DNA of 64,000 bases from Pseudomonadales bacterium (GTDB lineage: Bacteria > Pseudomonadota > Gammaproteobacteria > Pseudomonadales > Ketobacteraceae). The notes beneath the pieces are model-generated. The model had not been told where the DNA came from, searched no databases, and saw nothing but the letters and a program-made list of their open reading frames with translations. This document shows positions 1 to 9,290 of this stretch, piece by piece. The position numbers and the translations under genes were made by a program. How positions within the stretch are numbered: position 1 is the first letter of the stretch; each line of letters starts with the position of its first letter. The stretch covers positions 248,001 through 312,000 of the forward strand of contig JAGUVW010000013.1 of assembly GCA_020062665.1 (NCBI GenBank). The letters are read 5' to 3'.

Positions 1-1
1 C

Positions 2-1648
2 TTTGACGTTGTGGTGGTGGGTCTGGGCGCGGCCGGTGTGTCGGCAGCCATCGAGGCGGCGGATCGCGGCATGAAAGTGGCCTTCGTTGATCGCTTCACC
101 GGCGGCGGCACCACGGCCCGCAGCGGCAGCGTGCTTTACGCGGGCGGCGGCACCTCGCTGCAGAAAAAACTTGGCGTGGAAGACGATCCGGACAACATGT
201 TCCGCTACCTGCAGCACGAAGTGCAGGACGCCGTGAAGCCGGAAACCCTGCGCAAGTTCTACGAGGACAGCCCCGCCAATTTCGACTGGGTCACCGCCAA
301 TGGCGTGCGCTATTCCGGCAAACTCTTCGCGAAGAAAACCAGCTATCCCGTGCACGGCAACAGCCTGTACTACTCCGGCAACGAAATCGCGCAGGCGGCT
401 TCTGCCAAACCGGCACCGCGTGGCCATCTGGCCGACGGCATCAAGCGTTTCACCGCGTTCGGCCCCGCCTTTGTCGGCCCACTCATCAAAAGCGCGCTGA
501 AGAAGGGCGTGTTCGCGATCACCCAGACCAAAGTGCGCCGCCTGCTGGTGAACGACAAGGGCGCGGTGGTGGGAGTGGAAGCGCAGCAGATCAAGGCGAA
601 CAGCTGGGCCGGACTGCAGCATCTCATCTGGTCGACGCTGGCGAATTACATGCAGATTTACTACGCGCCAGCAGCGAAGGGCCTGCGCGTGAAAGTGGAA
701 GCACTGGAACGCCGTCACAGCCGCACCGTGCGCTACCGCGCCAAGGGCGGCGTGGTGCTCGCCACCGGCGGCTTCATCCTCAACAAGGACATGACGGAAA
801 AATTTCTGCCGAAATACCGTCGCGCCATGCGTCTGGGCACCACGGGCGACACTGGCTCCGGTTTTGCACTGGGCGTCAGCGCTGGCGGCGTGGCAGAGCG
901 GCTCGACATCGCCACCGCCTGGCGCTTCATCAATCCGCCGGCGGATTTTCCCCGCGCCGCGCTGGTGAACACCAAAGGCGAGCGCTACATCAACGAAACC
1001 CTGTACGGCGCCACCATCGGCACCAAGATGATGGAAGAGCACAATGGCGAGTGCATCCTGATCCTCGACGATGCGCTGTTCAAATCCGCCGTGGCTAATC
1101 TCAATCTGGATAACGCCCGCTTCGTCACCTGGTTGCAGGCGAAGGGCGCGCTGCGCATGGCAAAACATGCGAACACACTGGATGAGCTCGCCGCGCGCTG
1201 CAAGATCGATCCCGTGCAGCTGAAGAAAACCATCGAGGAATACAACAAGGCCGCCCGTGGTGAGATCACCGACCTGCTCGGCAAAAAACAGGAAGACATG
1301 CACGAACTGAAACAGGGCCCTTTCCACGCCATCAATATGTCCGTGGGCAAGGGTGACATCACGTCGGTGATCACCCTGGGTGGCCTGCGGGTGTGCGAGC
1401 AGACCGGCGCCGTGCTAAACCAGGACAACAAACTGATTCCCGGCCTCTTCGCGGCCGGGCGCACCGCCATCGGCGTCGCATCGAACGCTTATGTGAGCGG
1501 ACTTTCCATCGCCGATGGCGTGTTTTCCGGCCGTCGTGCCGGCCGTTTCGCTGCCCTGCGTGCCACAGTGCCGGAAGACAGCGCTCACGCCCACAGCAGC
1601 GGCACCATGGCCGAAGCCCGCGCCGCCGGCTGCCCTGTAGCCCACTGA
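2..1648 (+). CDS. FAD-dependent oxidoreductase, KstD-like (5' end outside window)
   Basis: The frame is already open at the left edge, so the true start lies upstream. The first visible residues are hydrophobic and run into a dinucleotide-binding turn GLGAAG followed by a glycine-rich GGGTT segment, typical of the FAD_binding_2 (fumarate reductase/3-ketosteroid dehydrogenase) fold. The C-terminal part contains IPGLFAAGRTAIG and SGRRAG, the flavin-closing region of a KstD-like subgroup. Such enzymes introduce a double bond next to a keto group, often in steroid ring A. The family is clear; the exact substrate and bond position are not. An SDR follows after 26 nt and a dehydrogenase pair of steroid side-chain type follows that, which favours a steroid substrate (inference). 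Confidence 0.75.
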   Translation, partial: FDVVVVGLGAAGVSAAIEAADRGMKVAFVDRFTGGGTTARSGSVLYAGGGTSLQKKLGVEDDPDNMFRYLQHEVQDAVKPETLRKFYEDSPANFDWVTANGVRYSGKLFAKKTSYPVHGNSLYYSGNEIAQAASAKPAPRGHLADGIKRFTAFGPAFVGPLIKSALKKGVFAITQTKVRRLLVNDKGAVVGVEAQQIKANSWAGLQHLIWSTLANYMQIYYAPAAKGLRVKVEALERRHSRTVRYRAKGGVVLATGGFILNKDMTEKFLPKYRRAMRLGTTGDTGSGFALGVSAGGVAERLDIATAWRFINPPADFPRAALVNTKGERYINETLYGATIGTKMMEEHNGECILILDDALFKSAVANLNLDNARFVTWLQAKGALRMAKHANTLDELAARCKIDPVQLKKTIEEYNKAARGEITDLLGKKQEDMHELKQGPFHAINMSVGKGDITSVITLGGLRVCEQTGAVLNQDNKLIPGLFAAGRTAIGVASNAYVSGLSIADGVFSGRRAGRFAALRATVPEDSAHAHSSGTMAEARAAGCPVAH

Positions 1649-1674
1649 CGAGCACAGTACAGAGGATCGCCGCA

Positions 1675-2517
1675 ATGAAAAGCGCATTCATCACCGGCGC
1701 CGCCACCGGCATCGGCGAAGGCCTGGTCAACAAGCTGCAGGCGGAAGGCTGGCAGGTATTCGCCGGCTATCGCGGTGTCGGCCCGGAGCAGGCGAGCTGG
1801 AACAACAAACCCAACGTCACGCCGATTCAGTGCGATGTCACCCGCCCGGACGACATTCAGGCCGCCGCCGCCATCATCGGCAAACACACCGGCGGCCAGC
1901 TGGATCTGCTGATCAACAATGCCGGCTTCGCGGGAAATTGCGGCGTCTGCGAAGCGCCCGACATGGCGGAATTCCGCAAAACCTTCGAAGTGAATTTCTG
2001 GGGCCCGCTGCAGGTGGCGCAGGGCTTCATGCCGCTGCTGCGCAAGGCGCGGGGCCGCATCATCAATACCACCTCGGCGTCGGTGCACATGACCCTGCCC
2101 ATGGGTTCGGCCTATCCGGTGTCGAAAACCGCGCTGAAAGCACTGACCAATCACATGCGCATGGAAATGGCGCCCTTCGGCGTGCAGGTGGCATCGCTGG
2201 AGCCCGGCGGCGTGGACACGCCCATGGTGGCGTTCGGCGACGACGTGAAAAACGGCCAGTGGAATGCCATTCCCGAGCATCTGCGTGACGAATACCAGCG
2301 CCACTTCGTCGACGGTGCCACCGCCGTGGGCTCCAACTTCAAATTCTTTTCGCCGCCGGAATTCGCCGACCGCGTGTACCGGCAGATGATCTGCGCCAGG
2401 CACATGAAGCTGTCCTACCTGATTGGCCCCGGTGTCGCGCCCCTGCCCTGGCTGCACCGCCTGCTGCCGTCGCAACAGGTGCAAAACATCTGGGCCCGCA
2501 TGTTCAGCCGCAAGTGA
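1675..2517 (+). CDS. SDR-family oxidoreductase
   Basis: This 280-residue short-chain dehydrogenase begins with a classical TGAATGIG nucleotide-binding turn about 10 residues from the N-terminus, has NNAG near residue 80, and an active-site YPVSK with an upstream serine in the TTSAS stretch. The start is supported by AGAGGA eight bases upstream. It lies 26 nt behind the KstD-like gene and was probably transcribed with it. It likely interconverts a hydroxyl and a keto group, for example on a steroid ring or side chain. The substrate cannot be read from the sequence. Confidence 0.8.
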   Translation: MKSAFITGAATGIGEGLVNKLQAEGWQVFAGYRGVGPEQASWNNKPNVTPIQCDVTRPDDIQAAAAIIGKHTGGQLDLLINNAGFAGNCGVCEAPDMAEFRKTFEVNFWGPLQVAQGFMPLLRKARGRIINTTSASVHMTLPMGSAYPVSKTALKALTNHMRMEMAPFGVQVASLEPGGVDTPMVAFGDDVKNGQWNAIPEHLRDEYQRHFVDGATAVGSNFKFFSPPEFADRVYRQMICARHMKLSYLIGPGVAPLPWLHRLLPSQQVQNIWARMFSRK

Positions 2518-2532
2518 ACGTCTTTCGCACCA

Positions 2533-2564
2533 TTTTGCAACACTATTGCATAATAGTTGCAAAA
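2533..2564. promoter_or_regulatory. Three-box TGCA operator, site A
   Basis: An AT-rich island with TGCA boxes starting at 2536, 2547 and 2558 (11-bp steps) is framed by TTTTGCAA and TTGCAAAA, giving near-perfect dyad symmetry. A plausible sigma-70 promoter runs through it: TTGCAT at 2546-2551, 17 bp, TACGAT at 2569-2574. The same element occurs at 50908, 56918 and 58714. It precedes the acyl-CoA dehydrogenase pair. Confidence 0.7.
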
Positions 2565-2610
2565 TTGGTACGATCCACCCATTCCTCGCTGAAAAGAATC
2601 CTGAAGCCCC

Positions 2611-3786
2611 ATGGACACACGATACAGCCAAGCACAACGGGAACTGCGCCAACAGCTGCGCGACTACTTCACCGGCCTGATGACCCCCGAGGCGGTCGCG
2701 GCCTGCATGGGCAAGGAAGGCGGCCCCATTTTCCGCGGTCTGGTGGAACAGCTGGGCAAGGACAACATGCTCACCCTGAGCTGGCCCAAGCAGTATGGCG
2801 GCAAGGAATACAGCGCAGTGGAACAGCTGATCCTGTTCGAGGAAGCCTGGAAAACCCACACCCCGTTCCCGCTGATCACCCTCAATTCCGTGGCGCCGTC
2901 GATCATGGCGTTCGGCACCGAGGAGCAGAAGAATTTCTTCCTGCCGCAGATCGCAGCGGGCAAATGCATATTCGCCATCGGCTACTCCGAACCCGGCTCC
3001 GGCACCGATCTGGCCTCGCTGAAAACCAAGGCAGAGTTCGACGGCGAAAACTGGGTCATCAACGGCACCAAGGTGTGGACCAGCGCCGGCCATGACTGCG
3101 AGTACATCTGGCTCGCCGCCCGCACCAGCAATGACGGCAAGCGCCCTTCCGACGGCATCACCCTGTTCATCGTGGACGCCAAAGATCCCGGCTATTCCCA
3201 CGCACCGATTCACACCGTGGCGGGCGTCGACACCAACGTCACCTACTACACCAACGTGAGAGTGCCGCCCAGCCGCGTGGTGGGCAAAGTGAACGGCGGC
3301 TGGAAGGTCATTACTTCCCAGCTCAACCACGAGCGCATCGTGCTGGCAGCGATGACCGTGATCGCCCGCAAGCAGTTCGGCTACGTGCTGAACCTGCTGG
3401 CACAACCGGATGCCAATGGCGTGCGCCGGCTCGACGATCCCGCGGTGCAGCTGAAAGTGGGCGAACTCTACGCCCGCCTGGAATCCATGGAAGTGCTCAA
3501 CCTGCGCAACGCCGCCGGCGTGGACGCCCACAAGATCGACGTGGCGCTGGCCTCCGGCTCGAAAGTGCTGAACACCCTGGAGCAGATCGACGTGCTGCGC
3601 GGCCTCACCGAACTGGTGGGCGAAGATGCCGTGGTGCAGTACGAAAGCCCCGAGGCGATTTTCCACGGCCATCTGGAATACGACTATCGCGCCGCACAGA
3701 TCATGACCGTCGGCGGCGGTGTGCTGGAAGTGATGCGTTCCATGACCGCCTCCTTCGCCCTCGGCATGCCCAACACCATCGTTTGA
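2611..3786 (+). CDS. Acyl-CoA dehydrogenase, putative catalytic subunit of a heteromeric pair
   Basis: This 391-residue protein has the acyl-CoA dehydrogenase fold: an EPGSGTDLASL flavin-contact loop near residue 130, the WVINGTKVWTS segment, and a NHERIVLA helix whose Glu sits where the long-chain/isovaleryl type carries its catalytic base. It is followed 18 nt later by a second, different dehydrogenase subunit. This arrangement matches the alpha2-beta2 enzymes of steroid side-chain degradation in actinobacteria (ChsE1-ChsE2). Site A lies directly upstream. The same operator type controls the ChsH2/ChsH1/Ltp2-like operon at 51015, whose enzymes would act on this enzyme's product. The steroid role is inferred; the enzyme family is secure. 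Confidence 0.85.
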   Translation: MDTRYSQAQRELRQQLRDYFTGLMTPEAVAACMGKEGGPIFRGLVEQLGKDNMLTLSWPKQYGGKEYSAVEQLILFEEAWKTHTPFPLITLNSVAPSIMAFGTEEQKNFFLPQIAAGKCIFAIGYSEPGSGTDLASLKTKAEFDGENWVINGTKVWTSAGHDCEYIWLAARTSNDGKRPSDGITLFIVDAKDPGYSHAPIHTVAGVDTNVTYYTNVRVPPSRVVGKVNGGWKVITSQLNHERIVLAAMTVIARKQFGYVLNLLAQPDANGVRRLDDPAVQLKVGELYARLESMEVLNLRNAAGVDAHKIDVALASGSKVLNTLEQIDVLRGLTELVGEDAVVQYESPEAIFHGHLEYDYRAAQIMTVGGGVLEVMRSMTASFALGMPNTIV

Positions 3787-3804
3787 CGCAGCAGGACTCG
3801 AATC

Positions 3805-4938
3805 GTGAATTTCAATTACTCTGAAGACCAACTGGCGATCAAGGACGTGGCGGACCGCATGTTCCGCGACCTGGGCGGCGACGACACCATCAAGCAGTGC
3901 TTCAAGGCGGAGCAGCCGTTTCACGCTGAACTCTGGCAGCAACTGGGTGGCGCCGGCCTGCTGGGCACTGCGCTACCGGCAGAATTCGGCGGCTCGGAAA
4001 TGGGCATGACAGAATTGTGCATCGTGCTGGAAGCCCAGGGCCGCTCCGTGGCACCGGTTCCGCTGATCGAATCCATCGTTGCCTGCGCCCTGCCGATCGC
4101 ACAGTTCGGTGGCGACAGCTTGAAAAAGTCCCTGCTGCCTGCGGTAACCAGCGGCGAAAAAATCCTGGCACCCGTGCGCCCCTACAGTGGCCTGCAGAAG
4201 CTGGCGCCGCTAAGCGCCACCACCTCCGCCAACGGCTGGACGCTGAATGGCATCAGCACCCTGAGCCTGTACGCACCCATCGCCCACGGTTTCCTGGTGG
4301 AAGCCAGTCTGGGCAACGGCAGCCGCTGGGTGGGCTACTGCGACGCCAGCAGCAAGGGCATCTCCATCACCGCGCAGAAAGCCGGTAGCGGCGAAACCGC
4401 CGGCCAGATCCGCTTCGACAACGTGGACGTCAAAAACGGCAACTGCATCGCCGTGGGCGACGAAGCCGATGCCCTGCTGGAATGGCAATCCCTGCGGCTG
4501 TACACCGCCCTGGCCGCCCAGCAGGTCGGCATCCTGCGGGAAGCCATGCAGCGCACCGCCACCTACACCAATGAGCGCAAGCAGTTCAATCGCGCCCTGT
4601 CATCGTTCCAGGCCGTGGCCCAACAGGCGGCGGATGGCTACATGGCGGTGGAAGCCCTGCAGGGCGTGCTCTGGCGCGCGCTGGATGATCTGGACAACGG
4701 CAACGGTCTTGCGGCACTGTCGTCGCGCGTCGCCAAGTTCTGGCTGTGCGACTCCGGCCACAAGGCCGCCCACATCTTCCTGCACCTGCACGGCGGCATC
4801 GGCCAGGATCTGGATTACCCCCTGCACCGCTTCTTCACCTGGGCGAAGAAGAACGAACTGATGTTCGGCAACGCCCAGCAGCACAGCGCGGCGCTGGGAA
4901 AGCTCATTGCGGAGAATCCTCAGTGGGTATTGGCCTAA
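3805..4938 (+). CDS. Acyl-CoA dehydrogenase-like partner subunit lacking an obvious catalytic Glu
   Basis: This 377-residue protein most likely starts at GTG 3805, with CAGCAGGA upstream, and begins MNFNYSEDQLAI. The C-terminal half carries LHLHGGIGQDLDYPLH and a TWAKKNEL helix, features of the partner subunit in heteromeric steroid-side-chain dehydrogenases. The helix that holds HER in the preceding gene reads QSLRLYTALA here, and no Glu is evident in the C-terminal base position. This suggests a structural or FAD-binding partner rather than an independent enzyme. The 18-nt spacing implies co-translation with 2611-3786. A free-standing dehydrogenase with an unusual base is the alternative. 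Confidence 0.8.
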   Translation: MNFNYSEDQLAIKDVADRMFRDLGGDDTIKQCFKAEQPFHAELWQQLGGAGLLGTALPAEFGGSEMGMTELCIVLEAQGRSVAPVPLIESIVACALPIAQFGGDSLKKSLLPAVTSGEKILAPVRPYSGLQKLAPLSATTSANGWTLNGISTLSLYAPIAHGFLVEASLGNGSRWVGYCDASSKGISITAQKAGSGETAGQIRFDNVDVKNGNCIAVGDEADALLEWQSLRLYTALAAQQVGILREAMQRTATYTNERKQFNRALSSFQAVAQQAADGYMAVEALQGVLWRALDDLDNGNGLAALSSRVAKFWLCDSGHKAAHIFLHLHGGIGQDLDYPLHRFFTWAKKNELMFGNAQQHSAALGKLIAENPQWVLA

Positions 4939-5142
4939 GCTGATATGGAATACAAGGGGTTGCTTTGGTAGCACCGTTACCTGCCCATCAAAGCACCCGA
5001 ACTAGCCCGTTGGGAATTGAAACAATAAACCACTTTAAAGAAACAACGCCGCCCCCTATCCTGATGATAAAGTCCCCGCTACAGCGCAACGAGCTGAGCG
5101 CCAGACGTTCCATGACTTAATAATGCTCATCAAGAGGCATGC
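4939..5142. other. Intergenic gap without recognised features
   Basis: I see no gene, strong dyad or terminator here. It marks the step from the GC-rich catabolic block to the lower-GC acyltransferase/esterase patch. AAGAGG at 5132-5137 is the ribosome-binding site of the next gene. Confidence 0.5.
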
Positions 5143-6456
5143 ATGCTTAAAGCAGGCTGGAGTTCCATACGCGCCAACACAGCGGCTCTGTTTGTTCGTC
5201 CCCAAAATAATTTCGCCGCCATTGATGGCGTACGCGCACTGTCAATGCTGGCGATCATACTCTATCACTGCTTCTACCTGGCCCGAGTGGCAGGTGACCC
5301 GGGCTACTTCCAACACTTAGTGCAGGAAACTCCCTGGTATCTGGGCTGGGTATGGACGCTGGACTATTCAGTGGACGCGTTCTTCGTCATCAGTGGCTAT
5401 CTGATAGCAGCGCTATTGTTTCATGAACACAAGCGTAGCAGTGACATCAACCTGAAGCGCTTTTACTGGCGCCGCTACCTGCGCCTTACGCCGGCGTATT
5501 TTGCTTTCATACTCCTATTCATATCCTTGAGTCCCAACTCCCCTCCCAATGTTTGGGCAAACTTTCTTTACGTAAACAATTTCCTTCCCCTGGCGGAGAT
5601 GTCGATTCCCTGGACCTGGAGCCTTGCAGTTGAAGAACAGTTCTATCTGGTTTTCCCTGCACTGCTGCTATGGTTTGTGCTGAAAAGCTCGCGCCCGTTG
5701 GCGAGATTGCTGCTGTTGCTGGTTGCCAGCCAATTGTGCACCTTCGCGGTGTTTTTCAGCGATGAACGGTTATGGAACATTACACTGGCTGACATCTATT
5801 TCGATGATCAGACTTTTCACCACTATTACGACCGGTTTTACGTAAATCTGTACACACGTTTTGGTCCTTTTGTCAGCGGCGCCATACTGGCATATGCAAT
5901 GGCTCACCACAAAGAGGAACTGGAGAAACTGCGTCAGAACCGTCTGCTGTTCAATGGGCTCAGCCTGGTGGCTATGGTATCTCTGCTGCTTACACTGGGC
6001 CCGAATCCATACGCAGGTGAACCTTCCCGCGCAGCCACTCTCTGGCACCTCATAGTGAGCCGTAATGTGTTTGGTCTGGCACTGGTCTGGGTACTGTTCG
6101 CAGTGAATGGTCCTGCTGGACTTCTACAGCCTTTCAAACGGATTCTCGAATGGAAAGGCTGGTATCCGATCGCCCAGCTGTCATACAGCATGTACCTTTT
6201 TCACTACATTCTGGTGCTATTTGTGATGGCCAATCTGATGGGCAATCTGAAGTATCTGGATTTAGTTGGTGGGGACAAGCCATTTCCTTACTATTGGATG
6301 CCGGTGGCTTTCTTTGCCGCGACAATACTGACCCTAATTCCTGCAACGGTTCTGCATCTGTTAGTCGAAAAACCGATTATGCAACTACGGGACAAACTGG
6401 GATCACGCTCGCGCACGACAACGTCAGCCATTGCCAGTCGCGCTAACATCTCATGA
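5143..6456 (+). CDS. Membrane acyltransferase (acyltransferase-3 family)
   Basis: This 437-residue integral membrane protein has about ten hydrophobic segments. IDGVRALSMLAIILYH near residue 30 carries the conserved His of the acyltransferase-3 family, and FFVISGYLIAALL with RRYLRLTPAYF follows, both family hallmarks. These proteins transfer acetyl or other acyl groups to sugars of LPS, polysaccharides or other envelope molecules. The base composition is visibly lower in GC than the flanking catabolic genes, and codon use is more AT-rich, suggesting separate ancestry. The neighbour on the opposite strand is an esterase lipoprotein; the two converge on a shared terminator. Confidence 0.85.
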   Translation: MLKAGWSSIRANTAALFVRPQNNFAAIDGVRALSMLAIILYHCFYLARVAGDPGYFQHLVQETPWYLGWVWTLDYSVDAFFVISGYLIAALLFHEHKRSSDINLKRFYWRRYLRLTPAYFAFILLFISLSPNSPPNVWANFLYVNNFLPLAEMSIPWTWSLAVEEQFYLVFPALLLWFVLKSSRPLARLLLLLVASQLCTFAVFFSDERLWNITLADIYFDDQTFHHYYDRFYVNLYTRFGPFVSGAILAYAMAHHKEELEKLRQNRLLFNGLSLVAMVSLLLTLGPNPYAGEPSRAATLWHLIVSRNVFGLALVWVLFAVNGPAGLLQPFKRILEWKGWYPIAQLSYSMYLFHYILVLFVMANLMGNLKYLDLVGGDKPFPYYWMPVAFFAATILTLIPATVLHLLVEKPIMQLRDKLGSRSRTTTSAIASRANIS

Positions 6457-6460
6457 AAAC

Positions 6461-6488
6461 AGGGATGGAATTAGTACATTCCATCCCT
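6461..6488. terminator. Bidirectional intrinsic terminator between convergent genes
   Basis: A perfect 11-bp stem (AGGGATGGAAT / ATTCCATCCCT) with a 6-nt loop lies between the stops of the acyltransferase and the minus-strand lipoprotein. A-rich sequence precedes it (a U-run for the minus transcript); a T-run on the plus side is weak. Confidence 0.65.
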
Positions 6489-6496
6489 AACTTCAA

Positions 6497-8032
6497 TCAG
6501 CCGGCTCCCAGTGAATCGCAACGACTATAATCGAAACCAGTGACTGGCTTGGTTCCCTGATTTTTGAGGTAGAAATTGAAGAATCCGAGCATGTCGTTCG
6601 ATATGTTTGTCACCGTTTTGGGGTTCTCAACGAAGTCATAGTGGGTGCCGCCGACAACATCCTTTGCAAAGGTTTGCCCTTGTTGCTTCGAGGAACCAGC
6701 ATTTTGTACTGCATTAACAAAGGTGCAACTACTTCTCCACGCTTCATAAGGGGCAGCCTTCAACTTTATACCCCAGAATTCCTTCTTGGGATTCACAGTG
6801 CTATGCTCCATGAACACTGGGAGGTCAGTCTGCAGATCAATGTAGTTCACCACATCCTGTGCAACTGCTGAAGGATGATTTTCCCAATTTAAATCGTTCG
6901 GACCAAAACCGTTTATGATGGTTTGCTCCGCAACAAATGTTTTGGTAACCGTATCCTTCAACGCGACTTTCTGAGCATCATTGAGCAGCGGAGAATTCGC
7001 TGCAACCAGAGCCAAGGCAGAATCCTCAAATAGCTCCCAGAACACGCTGAAATTAACGATGGCATCCATGGTAAACAATGCGGCCACGGAAGTGTCGTAA
7101 CTCTGCGTAACCGGACCCAAACGTACTGGTGTGCCCTGCTCCGCAAATACAGGCAATGAACTGTCAAAAGTCATGGCAGCTTCCATCGCAATATTAGCGC
7201 CAGACGAATGACCAACCATGCCGATCTTACCTGCATTTACTTTCAATACTGCTGAATTTTCTTTCAAATAACGAATGGCACATTTCACATCCGACACCGG
7301 ATCATTCCACAGGTCAGCCTTGGCGTAGATCGAGTTGTTCTGGTTGTTTTCCGTATCTACCAGGCGGTAGTTCATATTGGCAACTGCGTAACCTTGTTCG
7401 AGCATGAACATGGCATAGGCTTCCATGTCCACATGATTACGCCGGTTCAAGCCACCACCATGAACAAACAGCAACGTGGGCCAACCGCCTTCGGGGGCCA
7501 CGCCGGCCGGTGTTTCAAAGGTCATACCCAGAGTTGAAAAGGGTGCCGCATCTACCTGGCAATAAGGTCTTAATACTTCGACAAAAGCCGGATCCGATGT
7601 GATCGTCTCTGCCCCGTATTCGGCCTGCACGCTGTAAGGGATAACGCGTTTTTTTTCAGAATCCAACGCCGGCAAAGCGACCGCGCCATAGTTCAATATT
7701 AAGGTGGATTTCTGATACTGTTTAAGGGCGTTATCTGCAAACTGTTGCATGGGAAAGAAATCGTTCGTTCCCACCAGACTCACCGAGTCCAGTTCCAGAG
7801 GAACATCGGTTTTATTCTGACTGTTGCGAACTGAAATATCGAATCGTATGGACTGCCCCGGCACACCCGCGACGATCCAGGCGTGACGCCGCTCCAAGCC
7901 GTTAATGGCGCCCATGGTGGGGTCTTTGGCATTGATACCATCCACCTGAACTTCACTAGGAGACTTGCACCCCCCTAGGTTGACTACCAGTGCCAACGCG
8001 AATGCGCAGCCAAATCCCTTTGAATATTTCAC
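6497..8032 (-). CDS. Alpha/beta-hydrolase lipoprotein (esterase-like)
   Basis: The 511-residue protein starts with a lipoprotein signal peptide ending in LGGC, lipidated Cys at position 22. After about 150 residues of beta-rich N-terminal domain comes an alpha/beta hydrolase with an HGGG oxyanion-hole motif and a GHSSG nucleophile elbow, as in hormone-sensitive-lipase/BD-FAE-like esterases. A predicted acid and a late GTHYDFVENP histidine complete the triad. It should act at the cell surface or in the periplasm on an ester. It is convergent with the acyltransferase and shares its lower GC. An IS5-type element sits upstream, between its promoter region and the next gene. Confidence 0.75.
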   Translation of the reverse strand: MKYSKGFGCAFALALVVNLGGCKSPSEVQVDGINAKDPTMGAINGLERRHAWIVAGVPGQSIRFDISVRNSQNKTDVPLELDSVSLVGTNDFFPMQQFADNALKQYQKSTLILNYGAVALPALDSEKKRVIPYSVQAEYGAETITSDPAFVEVLRPYCQVDAAPFSTLGMTFETPAGVAPEGGWPTLLFVHGGGLNRRNHVDMEAYAMFMLEQGYAVANMNYRLVDTENNQNNSIYAKADLWNDPVSDVKCAIRYLKENSAVLKVNAGKIGMVGHSSGANIAMEAAMTFDSSLPVFAEQGTPVRLGPVTQSYDTSVAALFTMDAIVNFSVFWELFEDSALALVAANSPLLNDAQKVALKDTVTKTFVAEQTIINGFGPNDLNWENHPSAVAQDVVNYIDLQTDLPVFMEHSTVNPKKEFWGIKLKAAPYEAWRSSCTFVNAVQNAGSSKQQGQTFAKDVVGGTHYDFVENPKTVTNISNDMLGFFNFYLKNQGTKPVTGFDYSRCDSLGAG

Positions 8033-8065
8033 GATTCACCTCTGGTATTTTGTTTATATGAGCCC

Positions 8066-8109
8066 TACCCAGCATAGCCAGAAAAGAAACAGCCCTTTGA
8101 TGCTGGGTA
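8066..8109. repeat. 10-bp perfect inverted repeat upstream of the esterase lipoprotein
   Basis: TACCCAGCAT at 8066-8075 is exactly mirrored by ATGCTGGGTA at 8100-8109 with a 24-bp spacer. It lies 34 bp upstream of the start codon at 8032. It could be an operator or an mRNA hairpin; no T-run follows on either strand. Confidence 0.5.
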
Positions 8110-8210
8110 TCAGGAAAAAATACCTTAAAGTTTGAGAGCAGACGCCGTCAATGTCTGTAGAACGCCAAATTATTGTCCGTGCGCCATTGGCAGTGTCAGG
8201 ACTCTGCTAA

Positions 8211-9290
8211 GGAACCTCTGAACAACCCAATTGATTGTTTCAGTTTTTCCATTCAGGCGCCGCCTGCGCCAAAAATCGACGCGAAAGCCTGCTTTGGCTG
8301 TCCATTTTACGCCTGATTCCTGCCAGCAGGCATGTGCCAGGCGCACCTATCCTAGGATTTCATGAATTTTCGGGCCAGTAACAGATTGGCAAAGGCCGCC
8401 AGCACATAAAGGCGATTGGTATTCTTCGCCAGGCCACGATACCGAACCTTGCTGTAACCGAACGTCCTTTTGATGATCAGGAAGGGATGCTCTACTTTTG
8501 CTCGCACCGACGCCTTCATACGTTCGATCTGATTTTCCAGCGAGTCTGACGGCAGCTGGCGGCGCTTGCCTGGACGCAGCGCAATATGCCATTGCACTTT
8601 GCGATCACTGAATTCCGAACGCTTGTGAACACCCAGATAGCCGGCGTCACCCCACACACGCTTTTCATCGCCATGCAGCAGATTTTCCGTTTGCGTGATG
8701 TCATGAGCGTTTGCCGGTGTCGTCGCAATATCGTGAATCAGGCCCAGCGTATCATCGACTCCAATATGCAATTTCATGCCAAAATGCCATTCGCTGCCTT
8801 TTTGGACTTGGTGCATCTCCGGATCACGTTCACCTTGCTCATTCTTTGTGGATGACGGAGCGGCTATGATGGTGGCATCTACGATGGTGTCTTCTTTCAT
8901 GGAAAGCCCCTGCTTCTTCAATACAGCGTTGATCTCATCGAAGATCTTTTCACCTAGATGATGTTTTTCCAGCAGATGGCGGAAATAGAGTGCGTCTTCC
9001 ATGGCCGGATCGCTCAGGTTGTAAAACAGCTGCATGCAGTGAATGCGCAGCATAACTTCCAGCGGATAAGGCTGGCGACCATTACCCGGCTTGGGATAAT
9101 GGCGTCGAATACGGTTTTCCAGGCGTTTCCACGGAATCAGCTTGTCCATCTGTTCCAGAAATTTCTCGCGCCGAGTCTTCTTCTTTTTGTGGTTGTACTC
9201 GAGCTCGGCGAAACTGATTTGGTCCATAGCTGGCGACTCTCTGGAAGTTTTGGATACTATGCCAATATTTGGGACTTATTCAGAGGTTCC
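8211..9290 (-). mobile_element. Complete IS5-family insertion sequence with CTAA target duplication
   Basis: The element is 1080 bp. The left end reads GGAACCTCTGAACAACCC and the right end, read inwards, GGAACCTCTGAATAAGTCCC. CTAA directly flanks both ends (8207-8210 and 9291-9294), the 4-bp YTAR-type duplication expected for the IS5 group. A single intact transposase gene fills the interior. The insertion is intergenic and breaks no reading frame. Confidence 0.93.
8352..9227 (-). CDS. IS5-family transposase
   Basis: This 291-residue DDE transposase has the IS5 signatures in order: an N-terminal DUF772-type region (PYPLEVMLRIHCMQLFYNLS), a first Asp in IVDATIIAAPSST, a second Asp in WGDAGYLG, and the final Glu in KVEHPFLIIKRTFGY followed by KVRYRGLAKN. 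The frame is uninterrupted and both inverted repeats are present, so it may be active. It reads in the same direction as the lipoprotein gene. Confidence 0.95.
   Translation of the reverse strand: MDQISFAELEYNHKKKKTRREKFLEQMDKLIPWKRLENRIRRHYPKPGNGRQPYPLEVMLRIHCMQLFYNLSDPAMEDALYFRHLLEKHHLGEKIFDEINAVLKKQGLSMKEDTIVDATIIAAPSSTKNEQGERDPEMHQVQKGSEWHFGMKLHIGVDDTLGLIHDIATTPANAHDITQTENLLHGDEKRVWGDAGYLGVHKRSEFSDRKVQWHIALRPGKRRQLPSDSLENQIERMKASVRAKVEHPFLIIKRTFGYSKVRYRGLAKNTNRLYVLAAFANLLLARKFMKS

Noticed and set aside
1585-3942. A 785-codon open frame on the minus strand
   Set aside because: It lies opposite the SDR and dehydrogenase genes, has a His/Gln-rich composition typical of antisense frames in GC-rich DNA, and shows no domain.
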